A DNA stretch of 64,000 nt from Apiospora phragmitis. Taxonomy: Eukaryota > Ascomycota > Sordariomycetes > Amphisphaeriales > Apiosporaceae. The stretch lies in NCBI GenBank assembly GCA_038363925.1, contig JAQQWL010000003.1:1860001-1924000 (forward strand), written 5' to 3'. Below the pieces are notes generated by a model. It was given only the letters and a program-made list of their open reading frames with translations, was not told the origin of the DNA and ran no database searches. Of the stretch, positions 23,979 to 36,053 are shown piece by piece; the first letter of the stretch is position 1; every line of letters begins with the position of its first letter. A program made the translations under genes and the position numbers.

Positions 23979-24110
23979 CTTGAATTGTGAGTTTGGTTTC
24001 CTTTGTTGAACAGGTAATAGTTAGCGGTTGGAAAAATACGAAGACCTGCCAGCAGGTAAATTGATGAGGAATATACTAAAGATAGTGGTTGGAATCCAAG
24101 ATCTGGACCG
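23979..24110 (-). promoter_or_regulatory. putative promoter/5' UTR of the small secreted protein gene
   Basis: On the minus strand a TATA-like TAGTATATTCC lies at about 24067-24080, roughly 95 nt upstream of the ATG at 23978. The stretch next to the start is CA/AT-rich (ACAAAG, CAATTCAAG), usual for a fungal leader. No specific factor site is assigned. Confidence 0.4.
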
Positions 24111-25141
24111 GCCTGACCAAATATCAACTAGATGACAGCGAGAGAGCTGCGATTTATAGCTTGCGCCTTCCCTTGGATGCCGGCCTGTCCTCCCTGTCTC
24201 ATGTTACAAAACATACTACACCTTGGCGCCGCCAGAATCTGACAACTCAGCTCGCTAGTCCTCTTCTTAGGTGGCCTAGAACTAGGGCGCACTATTTCCT
24301 CAGCTCCATTGCAACCTCGAGTCTCATTACTTCGGCTCTCGCTTCGGCTCAGACGGGGCCTTGGTGGCTATGACCTCTCGCAAACTCCCGGTGGTGATAC
24401 CCTCCTCGCCTCTTGGAAGCCTCCACTCAATACACTTGGCGGGCCCCTGCAACGCAACGCAAGGGCGGCATACCCGAGCCGTAAACAAAACGCCCAAGCG
24501 CCAGACTCGGGAGACATGGATGCGGAAAATGCACCACAGAAACTTCCAGATGCCCCGGCCCGTATCGTTTTCGGCAGATACAATAAGGCAGGAATCGCAT
24601 AGATACCGCCGGGAAACGTCGTCACCTGCAGACAATTCTGCCCGATGTGGTGGGTTTTGGCGACAACTGGTCCGCGTCGTGCCCTGATGCCTTTTCGAGA
24701 TCGGAAATCGAACTAGCGTTACGGATACTCTTGGCTTGGTGCTTGTGGTGGTGATTTCAGGGTGAGTAGGGGTGGTCTATGCCCAGGGATAACGGAACTG
24801 CCCCGATGTAACCCGTATGATGGAGAAGATGGGTCGAGGCAAACGGATCACACCCGGATGAAGAAAGCGGTAGCACGTTAATAGATGCGAGCCTTGAGAT
24901 ACATACTCATTAGACAGCCATGGCAGGTAGCTGGGATCAAACATGATATTCACCGGATCTGAGTAGGAAACCAGGGTTCCGCCAGTCTGTTGTGTACTAG
25001 AAATTAAGGAGCGTAAATTATGAGACTTAATGATGCAGAGTTGCTATCGAATATGTGTGTGTGCTCCACGAGCATACTTCCAACGGCTTGTAGCTAATCC
25101 GTTGCGCCTTTGTTTTCCTCAGGGAATAGCCCTCTTAGGAG
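24111..25141. other. GC-normal intergenic region between the two island genes
   Basis: About 1 kb with ordinary composition. Several overlapping 85-108-codon frames on both strands at 24089-24690 have no recognisable domain, signal peptide or intron context, and I leave them unannotated. A single 88-codon open frame on the minus strand (24780-25043), with hydrophobic and aromatic content and an internal ATG, lies just downstream of the acyltransferase; it is bounded by TAG on both sides and matches nothing I know. The 3' UTR of the acyltransferase is probably within 24950-25141. Confidence 0.45.
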
Positions 25142-26468
25142 CTACAACCTGACCGTGCGTACGAACTCTTCCATCTGTTCATCGGAATGGAACGACTCAT
25201 AGTAGTTGACGCTTAGGTTGAGCTGTTCACGAAAGGTCCAGACAAATGTGGTACCCTGCCGAGACAGTATCTCGACGCCGACGCCGACGGCCTTGACCTC
25301 AAAACCGGCCTTCGGGGTGCCTAATACTGCTGATGTCTATGTCGCTCGGAGGTGGCCCGCCCGGTTTCAGGCTGCGAATCATGGCGCCCAGCTACGCTGC
25401 GTACTCGCGGTGGGATTCGAGGAACTCGGGCGTGATGCCCTTTCTATACTCATTCGCGTAGCTCTGCAGCCGCTCGGCCCAAGACATGTGCGGCTCCACC
25501 CGCTTCATCCAACCCGTCCAGTACAAGCCGGCAGCGAAGGCGGGGGCCGAGTACGGCGCCGGCAGGTACGGCCGCAGTGAGAAGCGCACGGTGCTGGTAT
25601 AGTGTTTACTACCCCTTTCCGCCTCGTCGGCCAAAGCGTTGTTGGCCCCCGCCACGCCCGCGTGCATCGCCGTCTTCACGCTGACGCCCAGCTGCTTGCA
25701 GGCCGCCATGACCCTCTTCGACTCCTCCTTGTCGAGCGTGAGCGATACGCTGCGCGTCCCTGCCGGTAGTGTGGCCGCGTCGCCCAGGCACGGGATCCCG
25801 ATCGCGCCAGCCACGTGTGCAAACGTGCCAACGGCGGCGGCGCCGCGTTCCTTCAGTTCAGGCGTGGAGTTCGTCGGCATCGCGGCGGCATCCTCCACCG
25901 ATGGCGCGAGGCGCTCAATCTCCGTGCCCCATGCCAACGAGGCCGGTTCGGCGAGTGGGGGACCGGAAGCGAGAGCGAGGAAATTGTCTAGTAGGAGGGG
26001 CACACCAACCCCATCGGTACGCCAGTGCGAGGTATGTCCAAGCAGCTCGCCAGACCGCGGGATCCATACCAACTTGGCGTAGGATGTGGACTGGAAAGTC
26101 GGGATCACATCAGCGGATGAGCTGGCGTCTGCGGCAACGATAAAAGTGCGGTTGACCCAAGTATCGAGTGTGGGTCCGTCGGCAGGGACAGTGTAGGACA
26201 AGCTGGTGTCATTAGGGGGCGGATTCACGTCGACTGCGAGACTCGGATGCTGAAAACGCAAGTGTGCCCAGGCGCATCGGAAAAGAGCGACCAAGTCTTG
26301 TGACTCCATATGCCCCATAGGAGTAATAGTAGCCGTGGAATTGATGGCCCAGTGCTCGCGCTTGTACGGCAATTGCAGTCCTGCATCGCCGACGAGTTTG
26401 ATAAAACTCTCATTCTCGCCAAGCGGGCGGGAATACACGCCTTCCACGTCTGTCCTTTTCCAGGCCAT
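25142..26468 (-). pseudogene. broken CoA-dependent acyltransferase gene (Tri3-like / CAT-fold family)
   Basis: An uninterrupted 358-codon frame starts at an ATG in good fungal context (CTACCATGG, 26468). It carries the HxxxDG catalytic motif as HWRTDG (His148 at 26025-26027, Asp152 at 26013-26015). This is the hallmark of condensation/CAT-fold acyltransferases, and overall look and length are closest to the secondary-metabolite O-acetyltransferase (Tri3-type) group. The frame stops at TAG 25392-25394, but coding-like sequence continues in the same frame to about 25325. It then continues one base out of frame to a TAG at 25142-25144, where a typical C-terminal strand region follows. I tested GT donors at 25404 and 25449 with all nearby AG acceptors; none joins the two frames, so a simple intron does not explain it. 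The TAG is what CAG becomes by a CpA-to-TpA change. A truncated product or a sequence error are alternatives. Confidence 0.75.
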
Positions 26469-26740
26469 GGTAGTATGCTGGGCTGCTCCTATTTCCGACG
26501 TGAGACGATATCTCTTTGAAGTCAGGTGCTGTAGAGCAATAAAGAACGGCCTTGAATGACGGGACGACGCGGTTGTGCAGATTCACACATACGAGGGTAG
26601 GGGGTATTAGCAAAATAGAAATCTACCTGACGATTGGTTTTGTGGGGAAGGTCGAAGAGGTGCTGGAGGAGGAAATTTTCAGAAAGAATAGAGATTAAAA
26701 AGGGGGTTGTCTTAAGGTGACAGGCAATAATTATAGAAGA
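26469..26740. other. upstream region of the acyltransferase gene and right edge of the island
   Basis: GC-normal until about 26690, then the composition drops sharply to AT-rich. It presumably holds the former promoter of the acyltransferase. No TATA or other box is convincing. Confidence 0.4.
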
Positions 26741-27430
26741 CTCTGCACTTTAATAAGCTTTATATTATTATAATCGCGATTAATTAAAGCGATTATATTA
26801 ATAATTTATTTAGTTTATTTTAAAAATTAACTACGTTATTTATAATAAATTAAAAAAGTTAATTTAATTTATAAGAAATAATTAAAAATATATTATATAA
26901 TTAAGTAAGCGATTTAATTACGTTAATATATTAAAATAACGCGTATTAAATACTTTTATAAATAAAGTAATTAAAATATATTTATTATAAATAATAACTT
27001 TTAACTTTTTATAATAAATAATATACTTATTTTCTTTTAATTTATTAATTAATTTTAATTAATTTTTTTATAATTTTTATAATTTTAATAATTTAAAAAA
27101 CCTTTAAAAACTACTTTATTTAATTAAAAAGCAACGATTAAATACAGCGATTATTAAATAGTTTTAAAGGGTTTTATAATAATATGTACTATTATTTTAT
27201 AAACTTTAAATTTATTTTTTATAAGTTAAAATATTATAAAACAATTTAATTAATTACTTTAATTTAATAAAATACGGAGTAAAAACTAAATTTATTTAAT
27301 TAAAAATTAATAATTATTATAATAAGCTTTATTTAATATTTATATATTACGCCCTTTATATATTTTATTTTATTTATTATTAAAAGCTTTTTAAGCGCTT
27401 TTAATTAATAAATACTAATTAAGTTTATTA
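26741..27430. other. AT-rich RIP-decayed spacer
   Basis: Roughly 85 percent A+T, dominated by TAA/TTA words, with no frame or recognisable repeat end. It is probably an old repeat mutated beyond recognition. Confidence 0.5.
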
Positions 27431-28801
27431 TTAAATAAGCTTTCGTACGTATATACTAGTTCCGAGTTTAATCGAGGTTATATCGTTATTATAAGGGTCT
27501 AGACTAAGTGGTACATTCTAACGTCTATTATCTCTAGCTATAGGAAGAATTCTTTAAAAGAGAGAAAGATTCTTCTTAATTATTATATAAATATTACTTA
27601 TTTATATACGTACTTTTATTCTAATACGTATATATTCGATATTTTTAATAGGTTTTATAAAAAGTTAAAAATATTAATTAATAAGTTATAAAAGGGTTAC
27701 AGGCCCTTAAGTCTTATTAATAGGGGTTTATTTTATAATATTACTCCCCCCCTCTCTTAAGTTAACGCCGCCGTTATTAACGCTACTTCTCGTTTTAACG
27801 TTTTAAAGCGATAATCCTTTAGAGTACTAAAGCAGGTTCTCATATTAATTAAGCGTAGCCCTCTTATTTAACTTTATAAAAGGTTTATTAACCTTATTCT
27901 CGCTTGCGTTTCCGCTCGTCTTATATTTTCTCCACGTTATAATACTTTTCTTATCCGTTAACTATAACCGGTAAGGGTTATTAATTATTTTACGGTTAGC
28001 TCGGTAAAGAGTCTTTAAAAGCTAGGTATATACGATTAACGTAGAAGGTTAATTTAGTTCCGTTTAGCGTATTAAGTCGTACGGCGTATAATTCGATAAC
28101 CTCTTTTATTTTAAACTTCTCGTTTTTTTAATCTAGTTTTCCTCGATTATTTATAATTAAATTCTTTAACTAGAGCTATACCGAGTCCCCTACTTTATAT
28201 TATAATATTACCGTATAGTATTTATTAGTATAAACTTTTTAATCTTATTAAGTTTTAATTATTATAATTTACGCTTATACTGAGGCTTTCGTAATTGCTT
28301 TTATAATAGCTTCCTCGCGTTAGATAAAGCTGTGCTATACTAAACTCGTACGATTATTTATCTCTTCCGTAAATTATAATAAAGCTATATAGTATTCGTA
28401 TATTAAAAAGAGTAGGCTTAGTTTAATAATTATTAATATATAAGCGTTTAATATATTCTTTTTAAATTTTATCGAGTATTAGTAATAGTTTTAAGAGCCT
28501 TTGTTTTTAGTTTTTTTAAAGCTTTAATCTATTATAAACGTCGCAGTTCTTTATATATCGATATACGAAAGGGCTTATCTTTAGTTAGAAAAAATCTCAC
28601 GCAAGTGTGGTATAGGTTTAATAACGTTTAAGATATTTAGTAAATAAGTTATTATAGGCCTTAGCGACGAGCTTTATACGTAAGGGCTCGTACTTTAATA
28701 CTTAGCGTTAATTATAAAAAAGAGGCTAATTATCTCCGTTTAAAGCGTATTTAAATATTAATACTTTAAATTATAACGATAAAAAGAACTTAATAGCGCT
28801 A
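27430..28801 (-). mobile_element. gypsy-5 remnant: end of integrase and 3' LTR, minus strand
   Basis: Read on the minus strand, about 28380 down to 27850 shows the C-terminal integrase pattern of a chromodomain-type gypsy element: a VWLxLKNL-like strand, then a PVIV box and an Arg/Lys-rich tail after RIP stops are allowed for. A polypurine tract (AAGAGAGGGGGGAG) lies at about 27747-27762, followed by an LTR-like stretch down to about 27430. The upstream part is cut by the Fot1-like element at 28802. The left LTR boundary is uncertain. Confidence 0.6.
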
Positions 28802-30733
28802 AGCTAACTAACGGTACTACAGTCACCCTATATAACGGCGACCCTAAAAACTAATAATAATATTACATAATAATATTACATAATAATAATACGAATAATT
28901 TAATTAAAAATTAATATAAAATTTTAAAAACCTCGTTTTAGTCCCGAAACGCTTTTATAACACTTTTAATCTTAAATTTAGAGTTAAATTTAATTATAAC
29001 GGCTTTCGACGCTAATAATAAAAGATTAACAGCCTAGGGTTTTAATATAACGCTATTTATTTCCTTTTTAATTATTATAGTATCTCGTATATATATAAAC
29101 TTTTAATTAAGGTTAGGCATTACTCTTTTCTTTTTTTTTATTTCTTTCTTTTTTTAAATTACTTTTTAAAACTAACTTCTCGTGTTTTAATTAACCGATC
29201 TAGCCGTTTAAAGTATTTAAACTCTTTTAAAGCTTCCGGAATAAAACCCGGCGCGTCGCGCCATTAAAAATAGCATTATTACTATTAAACGTATCCGCTA
29301 ACTCTTTAATTTAGCGGCTAGTCGTAAGTATTAGTAACGCTATAAAGGAGAATTATTTATCGAAAATAATAAGGGGAGGTTTAGATGGTCCTACCTCTAC
29401 CTAGTCTTTTATCCTCCGATTCCGGCTATTAAGGGGCTTATTAATATCGTGAGGGAATATACCAGTTACGACCTAGCCGCTAGCTATTATATACGGCCGA
29501 AAAATAAACCTTTTAATTAATTCGTAATATCGGAAGAAATCCCTTTTACTTATATTTATATTATTAAGCTTTATATAGTATAGGGTTACTTTTTAATAAT
29601 AAATGTTTTTTAATATATTAAAAAGATTAAGATCTAGGGGTTATAATAAGTACGACGAGTATGCCGGAAAAAAAAAGCTATATCTTATATTTTAAATACG
29701 TTATAATAAAGTCCTCGTTTACGTAATTAGTATAATTATTTAAGATAATAAGCCGCTATTAATCCTCGTTTTTAAGTTTTATATAAAGAATAAAGACTTT
29801 ATTTAACTATATTAAGGCTAGCTCTTTATTAGTCCAGCCTTTAAGGGATACCGTAAAAACTTAATCCTTTATAATATCTATTAGCGAGTCCTCCTTTTCT
29901 TAAAACTATTACTACTAGACCTATTAACCCTTAAATATAATAAAAGGAGGTAAAGCTCGGCTTAAAACGTTATTATATTCGACCGTAAAAGCTTATTCTC
30001 GGTTAAAAGAATTTATAACTAGTATTCTCTTTATTTTAATAAGTTTAATAATTATTATATTCGTTTCATAGCCGAGCTAGTTATCGATCTTGTCGATATT
30101 AAGCCGAAACTCCGGAGGGATTAATTTTAAAATAAGATTATTAAGCCGCTTAAAAAACTCGAGAATTTTTTTAACGAAAGTTATATTAAATTTTAAAAAA
30201 TCTATCCTTTTAAAAAAAGTAATACCGATAAATAAATAACGAGTAATAAATCTTTTAATTTAATACTTACCGAGTATCATGTTAATTTCGTTAGTTTAAA
30301 AAATCCGTTAGGTAAATATTCAAAAAATAACGTGCGCCGGTAAGCAGCCTAGATTATATTACGTAAAGTACTAAGTTACGATTTAAAACTCTTCCGCTAT
30401 TATTAAAGCTTAGAAAGATTTATTCCGTTATTTTATAGTTTTACGGCCGTAAATCCGAGCCTTTAGAATTATTTCAAAGATATTATACTTTTCGGCGGCT
30501 TATTTTATTAACGAGCTATTTATAACATTTTAAATCGCGCGTTATAATATTAACTTATTAAGTTTACGGCTTATTAAAAAGAGGAAAAGAAAAAGAAAAA
30601 AATAATATTATTTAATTAATTATAAATTAAAAGCTGACTAGTTTATATACTAATTTAGATATAGTGCTGTCAGGGGCTATCTAAATTTAGGGGTCGCCGT
30701 TGCATAAGGTGACCGTAGCACCGTCAGCTAGCT
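28802..30733 (-). mobile_element. Fot1-like (pogo-type) DNA transposon, complete, copy B
   Basis: 1932 bp bounded by terminal inverted repeats of about 48 bp (28802-28849 and about 30686-30733) and by TA dinucleotides (28800-28801 and 30734-30735). The transposase lies on the minus strand and aligns with copy C. The DDE_1 catalytic region is near 29680-29770, heavily mutated. The right TIR is nearly unmutated while the left carries several C-to-T/G-to-A changes. Confidence 0.88.
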
Positions 30734-30735
30734 TA

Positions 30736-30858
30736 TCTATTGGAACAGCAGGAACTAAGGTTTTTCATATTACTCTAAAAGGGATGCCACGTGCCTGCGC
30801 GCACGAACCCCTTTTCTGTTTCATTAAGAGGGGTATACGATGCCCCTCGCAGCTAGCA
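30736..30858. other. short unmutated segment between two mobile elements
   Basis: About 120 bp of GC-normal sequence between the right end of Fot1-like copy B and the probable LTR start of gypsy-4. I recognise nothing in it. A plus-strand frame at 30700-31014 spans parts of three features and is not a gene. Confidence 0.5.
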
Positions 30859-31549
30859 TGTTACGTAACCATGCGGCTAGACCTATACTCGGCACGGCGA
30901 CACTATATCTCGAGGCGTTTACGAAAAATAGCACTAAGACTTACCCTACCGATTAATACTAGCGAACTTACTTATAATAATAAATACTATACCGCTATAA
31001 TATTACGAAAATAATATAATATAGCTATCTAGCCTTAGATAAATAAAGGTGGACGAAATTATAAAGATAGCTAAGAACGGGTTACGTAATAAACAAGGCC
31101 GACGTAGCTTAATAAAGTAATCTTAAGTAGTTTAATAACATTTAATTAAATAATATTAAATATAACCGAGTAATATTAAATAGTTTAATAGTATTTAATT
31201 AAATAATATTAAATATAACCGATTAAAATTAAGTAATAAAAGAATTAATAAAAGAGGGATTAAATATATAACGACGAATATTCCTTATATATTTTATATA
31301 AACGCTCTTTATTTTAATAATTAATTTAAGTATTAATCTAACTTATTAATAAAATAAATAATTTTAATAAAATTATTATAAATACCTTTAAGTTTACGCA
31401 CTTTAATTACCTTTATTTCTATAGCTATTATATGTTATATTAATAAAAGCGGACTTTTATTACACTTTTAAATACTCTCTCGTATTATTAATATAAACTT
31501 TAATACGTTTTACTAGGTTTCTTTTAAAACTTAAATAGCGTTCGTTATA
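30859..31549 (+). repeat. probable 5' LTR of gypsy-4
   Basis: It begins TGTTACGTAACCATGCGGC, resembling the LTR start of gypsy-2, and ends TTCGTTATA (mutated TTCGTTACA) at 31549. It is followed by the same leader as in gypsy-2 and gypsy-3. The first 100 bp are unmutated and the rest AT-rich. A start at 31001 is an alternative. No target duplication can be checked because the 3' LTR is missing. Confidence 0.65.
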
Positions 31550-34500
31550 TTTTAATCACTCTTATTCTTACAAATCACTACTTAAACCCTTAAATAATAA
31601 CACCTATAAGAACTATATCTACACCTAGACCCAACAACACCCCTCGCTACGAGAAGGCCCCCGCCACCACCACAAGTACCTCTCAGCGAGACCCTGCTAT
31701 AGAGGTAAATAGCGACAATAGTAACGACGGCCCTACCCGATAAGCGTTAGCTAAACAAATTAAGGAACTCGAGTAAAAAAGCGCCAACTATTAATATCAC
31801 TACGCTAAACTCGAAAAGGAGCGTAACGAGCTCTTAACTAAGGACACCTTAAGATAAATACTAGATATCGACGAGCTACGCGAAGAAGTACGCCTCCTCT
31901 ATACCGCCGCTAATATTATCTAAACCCCTATTACTCTTAAGAAAAGAATAAAGATTAGTACCCCAGCGGCCTTTAACGAGATAAGCGGGAACCTCCGCGG
32001 ATTCTTTATTTAAATTAAAGCTTACTAATAGTTTTATAAAAAAATATTCTAAGATATTATTTAGCGAGTTATCTACGCCGCCTCGTTTTTAAAAAATAAA
32101 GCATTCGCTTAATTTAAACCTTATTTAAACGAATTTATAAAAAACGATTAATAAATTAAGCTATATCGTATAAAAGTATAATAAATTTTCGAAAATTATA
32201 ACAGTTTTAAATAAACTTTTAAGTTATTCTTTTAAAACCTCGATAAAAAATAATAAGTAGAGAAAGAACTCGAGACCTTTAAATAAAAAAGATTAGCCGC
32301 TTTTTATACCGCCGAATTTTAATACATTATAACTTGACTAAATTATACCGAAGTTATGAAAATTATAATATATTACCGAAAACTTAAAAAAAACGTTAAA
32401 AACGAACTTAGCCGGCTCGATACCTTTAATAATTTCTTTTTATACATAAAGCTTATTATTAAGATTAATACCTATATATATATAAACGACGCCGTAAGAA
32501 ATAAAGCGGATAATAACGATAAATTAATTAAATTTAAACTAATATAAAACGATTACATTATTATAATAATATATTATTTAAAAGTATTACGGCGTATAGT
32601 TATTATAATAAACCTATAAATCTCAACGTTATTAAATATAATAAAAAGTAGTATATTAATTATTATAATTATTAATAATAAAGATATTACGTTCGAAAAC
32701 ATCGAGTACCGAAAAAAGACTTTTAAAAAGTCTTAAATAAATAATATATTAATATTATTAAAATAAAAAACACTTTTATACTAACTATTAAAAGTAATAA
32801 CGTTATTATTAAATACGGCAGCCTATTTTAAATAGCTTATTATAATAATAGGTGCACTTTTTATTTAGCGGATAAGGAAAGCACCGGATAGTTCTTTAAA
32901 GCTCTTAAAGGAAAGGGAAATTATAGCCGAAGCGCCGCGATAATACGAAAGGAACAACCCTTTTTATACGACGAGGATAATAATTTAACGAACAATATTA
33001 TAAGTCGGTTAAAATAACTAATAAACTATGAACGTCTAGTTAATATATTAATAAACGAGCTAATAAACGAGATCGCTAAATTTAGAGATTTAAAAACTAA
33101 CGGATGGTTAGCTATCTCTAGTATTCCTTACCTTAACTTAAAATACTTACGCTAAATACTTATTATAGTGAGGTTTAATTAAGGAATTTATAGTAATTAC
33201 GCGGTAAAAAACGATATCCGAGTTTCCCTTACATAAAAAAAGTACTTCACGCTTTCATAAATTTTATATATATATAAGGTTTATATGAAACACTTCGCGG
33301 AGAAACTTAAGTATAAATAGTCTCTCCGAAAGATCGGTAAATAACTTATTATATAATTATATTTTAATTATATTATCGAGAAAATCTAGGCGTTAGTCCC
33401 CGACGAATAACGCGCGTACTTATTAATATAAAAAGATCTACGGTGGTTACGATAGTGCCACTTAAAAGGATGAGATTAAAAGGAGTGTTTCGAAAATTAA
33501 TACTTTAAACACGCCTAGGAAAAATTACGAACTTATAAACGTTTAAAAGAGAATATTTAATACTTTTAAAATATATAAGTATATATTTAATAAAAAAAAC
33601 CCTTTAATATATTAAAAAACTTATAAAACGTTAATAAACTTAATAAACCTTTAAACTATTTAAAGAACTCGATTTTTAAGTATTAAAAATAATATTTTAT
33701 ACGAGGAAGAGTATAAAAACACCTCTGTTAACGTACTAAAAAGAGCCTTATAAAAAACGAAAAGAATAATAGTAACGATATAATAATTAATCGCAAGAGA
33801 TTATTATTTATTTATAAGAGTAGCGCCCGGGAAATAGACGCCGCCTATTATAAAAGAACGATAACAAGTGGACTAAAATAAGTCCTTATATTAAATAACG
33901 AATAATCGAGTTATCTATAAGTATATTATATTAATAATAAGCGTAAAAGGAGTCTATATTAGAGCGCTACTCGATAGCGGAACGTAAAAAAACTATATTT
34001 CACTACGAATCATTAATTACCTTAAACTTAAATAATAAGAAAAAAACGCTCCATATTAATTTAAAACCGTTAATAAAGGGTTTATAACTTATAACGATAA
34101 AACAGTACGGAAAGAAGTCACGAACCTTCCGGTCGATATCGAAAAACGATATAAATAAATCACGTATAATATTACAGACGTCGCAAGATACGATATAATT
34201 TTAAGGATACCTTAGTTACGAGTAAATAATCTTAGAATTAATTAAAAAATAGGCTAATTTTAATAAAATATATTAAAAAGAGGTTTAATCGATAGGTAGC
34301 GGTTTAAAAAGCGACCTTTTAATAAACTTAAAGTCTTTATAATATATATTATTATTAAAGAATTTAAGCTAAACGTTATAATAATTATATTAAAAAAGTA
34401 CCGGTAATTCGAAACTTTTTTTAATAAGAAACTAGAAATAAGCTTACCGCTTTATATATAATAGGATTATAAGATACCCTTTAAAAATAAAAATAAACCC

Positions 34501-36053
34501 CTATTTATACTTATATATAAACTTAATTAAAAATACGAATAAGCCTTAAAAAAGTATATTACGAAAAACCTTAAAAAGGGAATTATACGATTATCTATAT
34601 TACTAGCGAGCTTTCCTATCCTCTTTATTTCGAAAAAGAGTAAAAACGGGAAACTTAAATAGCGTATATATATTAATTATTAAAAGCTTAACGAAATTAT
34701 TATTAAAAACCGGTACTTTTTACGCTTAATCGGCGACTTATAAATAAGCTATTATATGTTAAAAAATTTATAATATTTAACCTCTTTAATATATATAACC
34801 TAATCTAGATTAAGAAAAGAGAAGAGTAAAAAACCGCGTTTTAAATTAAATACGGATATTTTAAATATTAAGCTATGCCGTTTAGCTTAATTAACATATT
34901 AATTAATCTTTACATAATAATTAACTACGTTTTATATAAATATTTTAATAAGTTCGTTATAATATATCTCGATAATATCCTTATTTACTTTAAGAATAAC
35001 GAGTAATATTAAGAGTACGTAAAGTTAATATTTTAAAAGCTATAAGATACTAATTTATTAATTAACTTAAAGAAAAGCGAATTATACTAACGATCCGTCA
35101 CCTTTATAAGATATATAATATCCTGAGGCGAAATTCGAATAGAACCCTCGAAAATCTTAGCAATTAAAAAATAGCCTACGCTTATAAACGCTATAAAGGT
35201 TAAATCCTTCTTAAAACTAGCTAATTATTACCGAATTTTTATCCCCGGGTTTAATAAGATAGCAACACTTTTAACGAACTTAATAAAAAAGGATAAACTA
35301 TTTCGATAGACTAAAAAAGAAGCCGAAGCCTTTTATAATATTAAGGAGCGAATCCTTAACGAGCTAGTACTTCGCGTAATAAACTTTACTAAACCTTTTA
35401 AAATTAAAACCGATATATCGAATTATACGATCGAAGGGTAGTTAAATTAACGAAACGATGATAAGAAATCGTACCTTATTATAAATTTTTTTTAAAAAAG
35501 TTTAATAAATTAAAACTTAATTATTAAATCTACGATAAAAAGTTCATAGCTATTATTAAAGTTTATAAAAAATAAAGATATTATTTTAATAAAATAATAA
35601 AATTAATAAAAGTTTATATTAGTTATAAGAACTTTATAACGTTTATTATTATTAAAGAGTTAAATAAATAATAAATATAATAATTTAAATTCTTTTTAAA
35701 GTTTAACTTTATTATGATTTATTAAAAAAGTAATAAGAACGGCCGCGTTAATATATTAAGCCGACGATTAAACTATTAGGAAAAAGTTTTACTTAAAACG
35801 CGAACTATTTTAACCTACGACTAGGACGATAACCTCGTATTATCGCGATAATTAAACGTTACGAGTTATGTCTAGTATAATAATAATTAGGTTATTAAGT
35901 TTTAATAATTTAGCCGGACCCTTAGTTTCGCCGACTATATTAAAGATTATTTCGAGAACCGAGACGGTCTTACTTTTTACCGAAATAAGATCTATATTTT
36001 TAAGTAGTATTATAAAAACTTTATTAAAATTTTTTATAAATACCTTATATATA
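31550..36053 (+). mobile_element. gypsy-4 Ty3/gypsy element, truncated in integrase
   Basis: Leader, gag (31620-32760), protease (LLDSGT near 33970), RT (box near 34950-34980 reads YLDN), RNase H (35380-35740) and the start of integrase to about 36050, all riddled with TAA/TAG stops. It is cut by the pogo-like element at 36054, and I could not find its continuation after 37888. The 5' leader around 31560-31900 is the best-preserved part. The sequence closely parallels gypsy-1. Confidence 0.88.

Noticed and set aside
24089..24687. Several overlapping frames of 85-108 codons on both strands
   Set aside because: They overlap one another in GC-rich non-repeat DNA and show no domain, signal peptide, or splice context; they look like chance frames.
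25320..25404. An intron joining the two acyltransferase frames
   Set aside because: GT donors at 25404 and 25449 combined with the AGs at 25345, 25337, 25330, 25327 and 25321 never give the required phase, and the skipped segment looks coding.
25206..26613. Eight shorter frames (25206-25580, 25609-25791, 25639-26082, 25769-26143, 26225-26422, 26310-26519, 26335-26559, 26410-26613)
   Set aside because: Shadows, or upstream overlaps, of the acyltransferase frame, which alone carries a recognisable catalytic motif.
30700..31014. 104-codon plus-strand frame
   Set aside because: It spans a transposon TIR, a short spacer and the start of an LTR, so it cannot be one gene.
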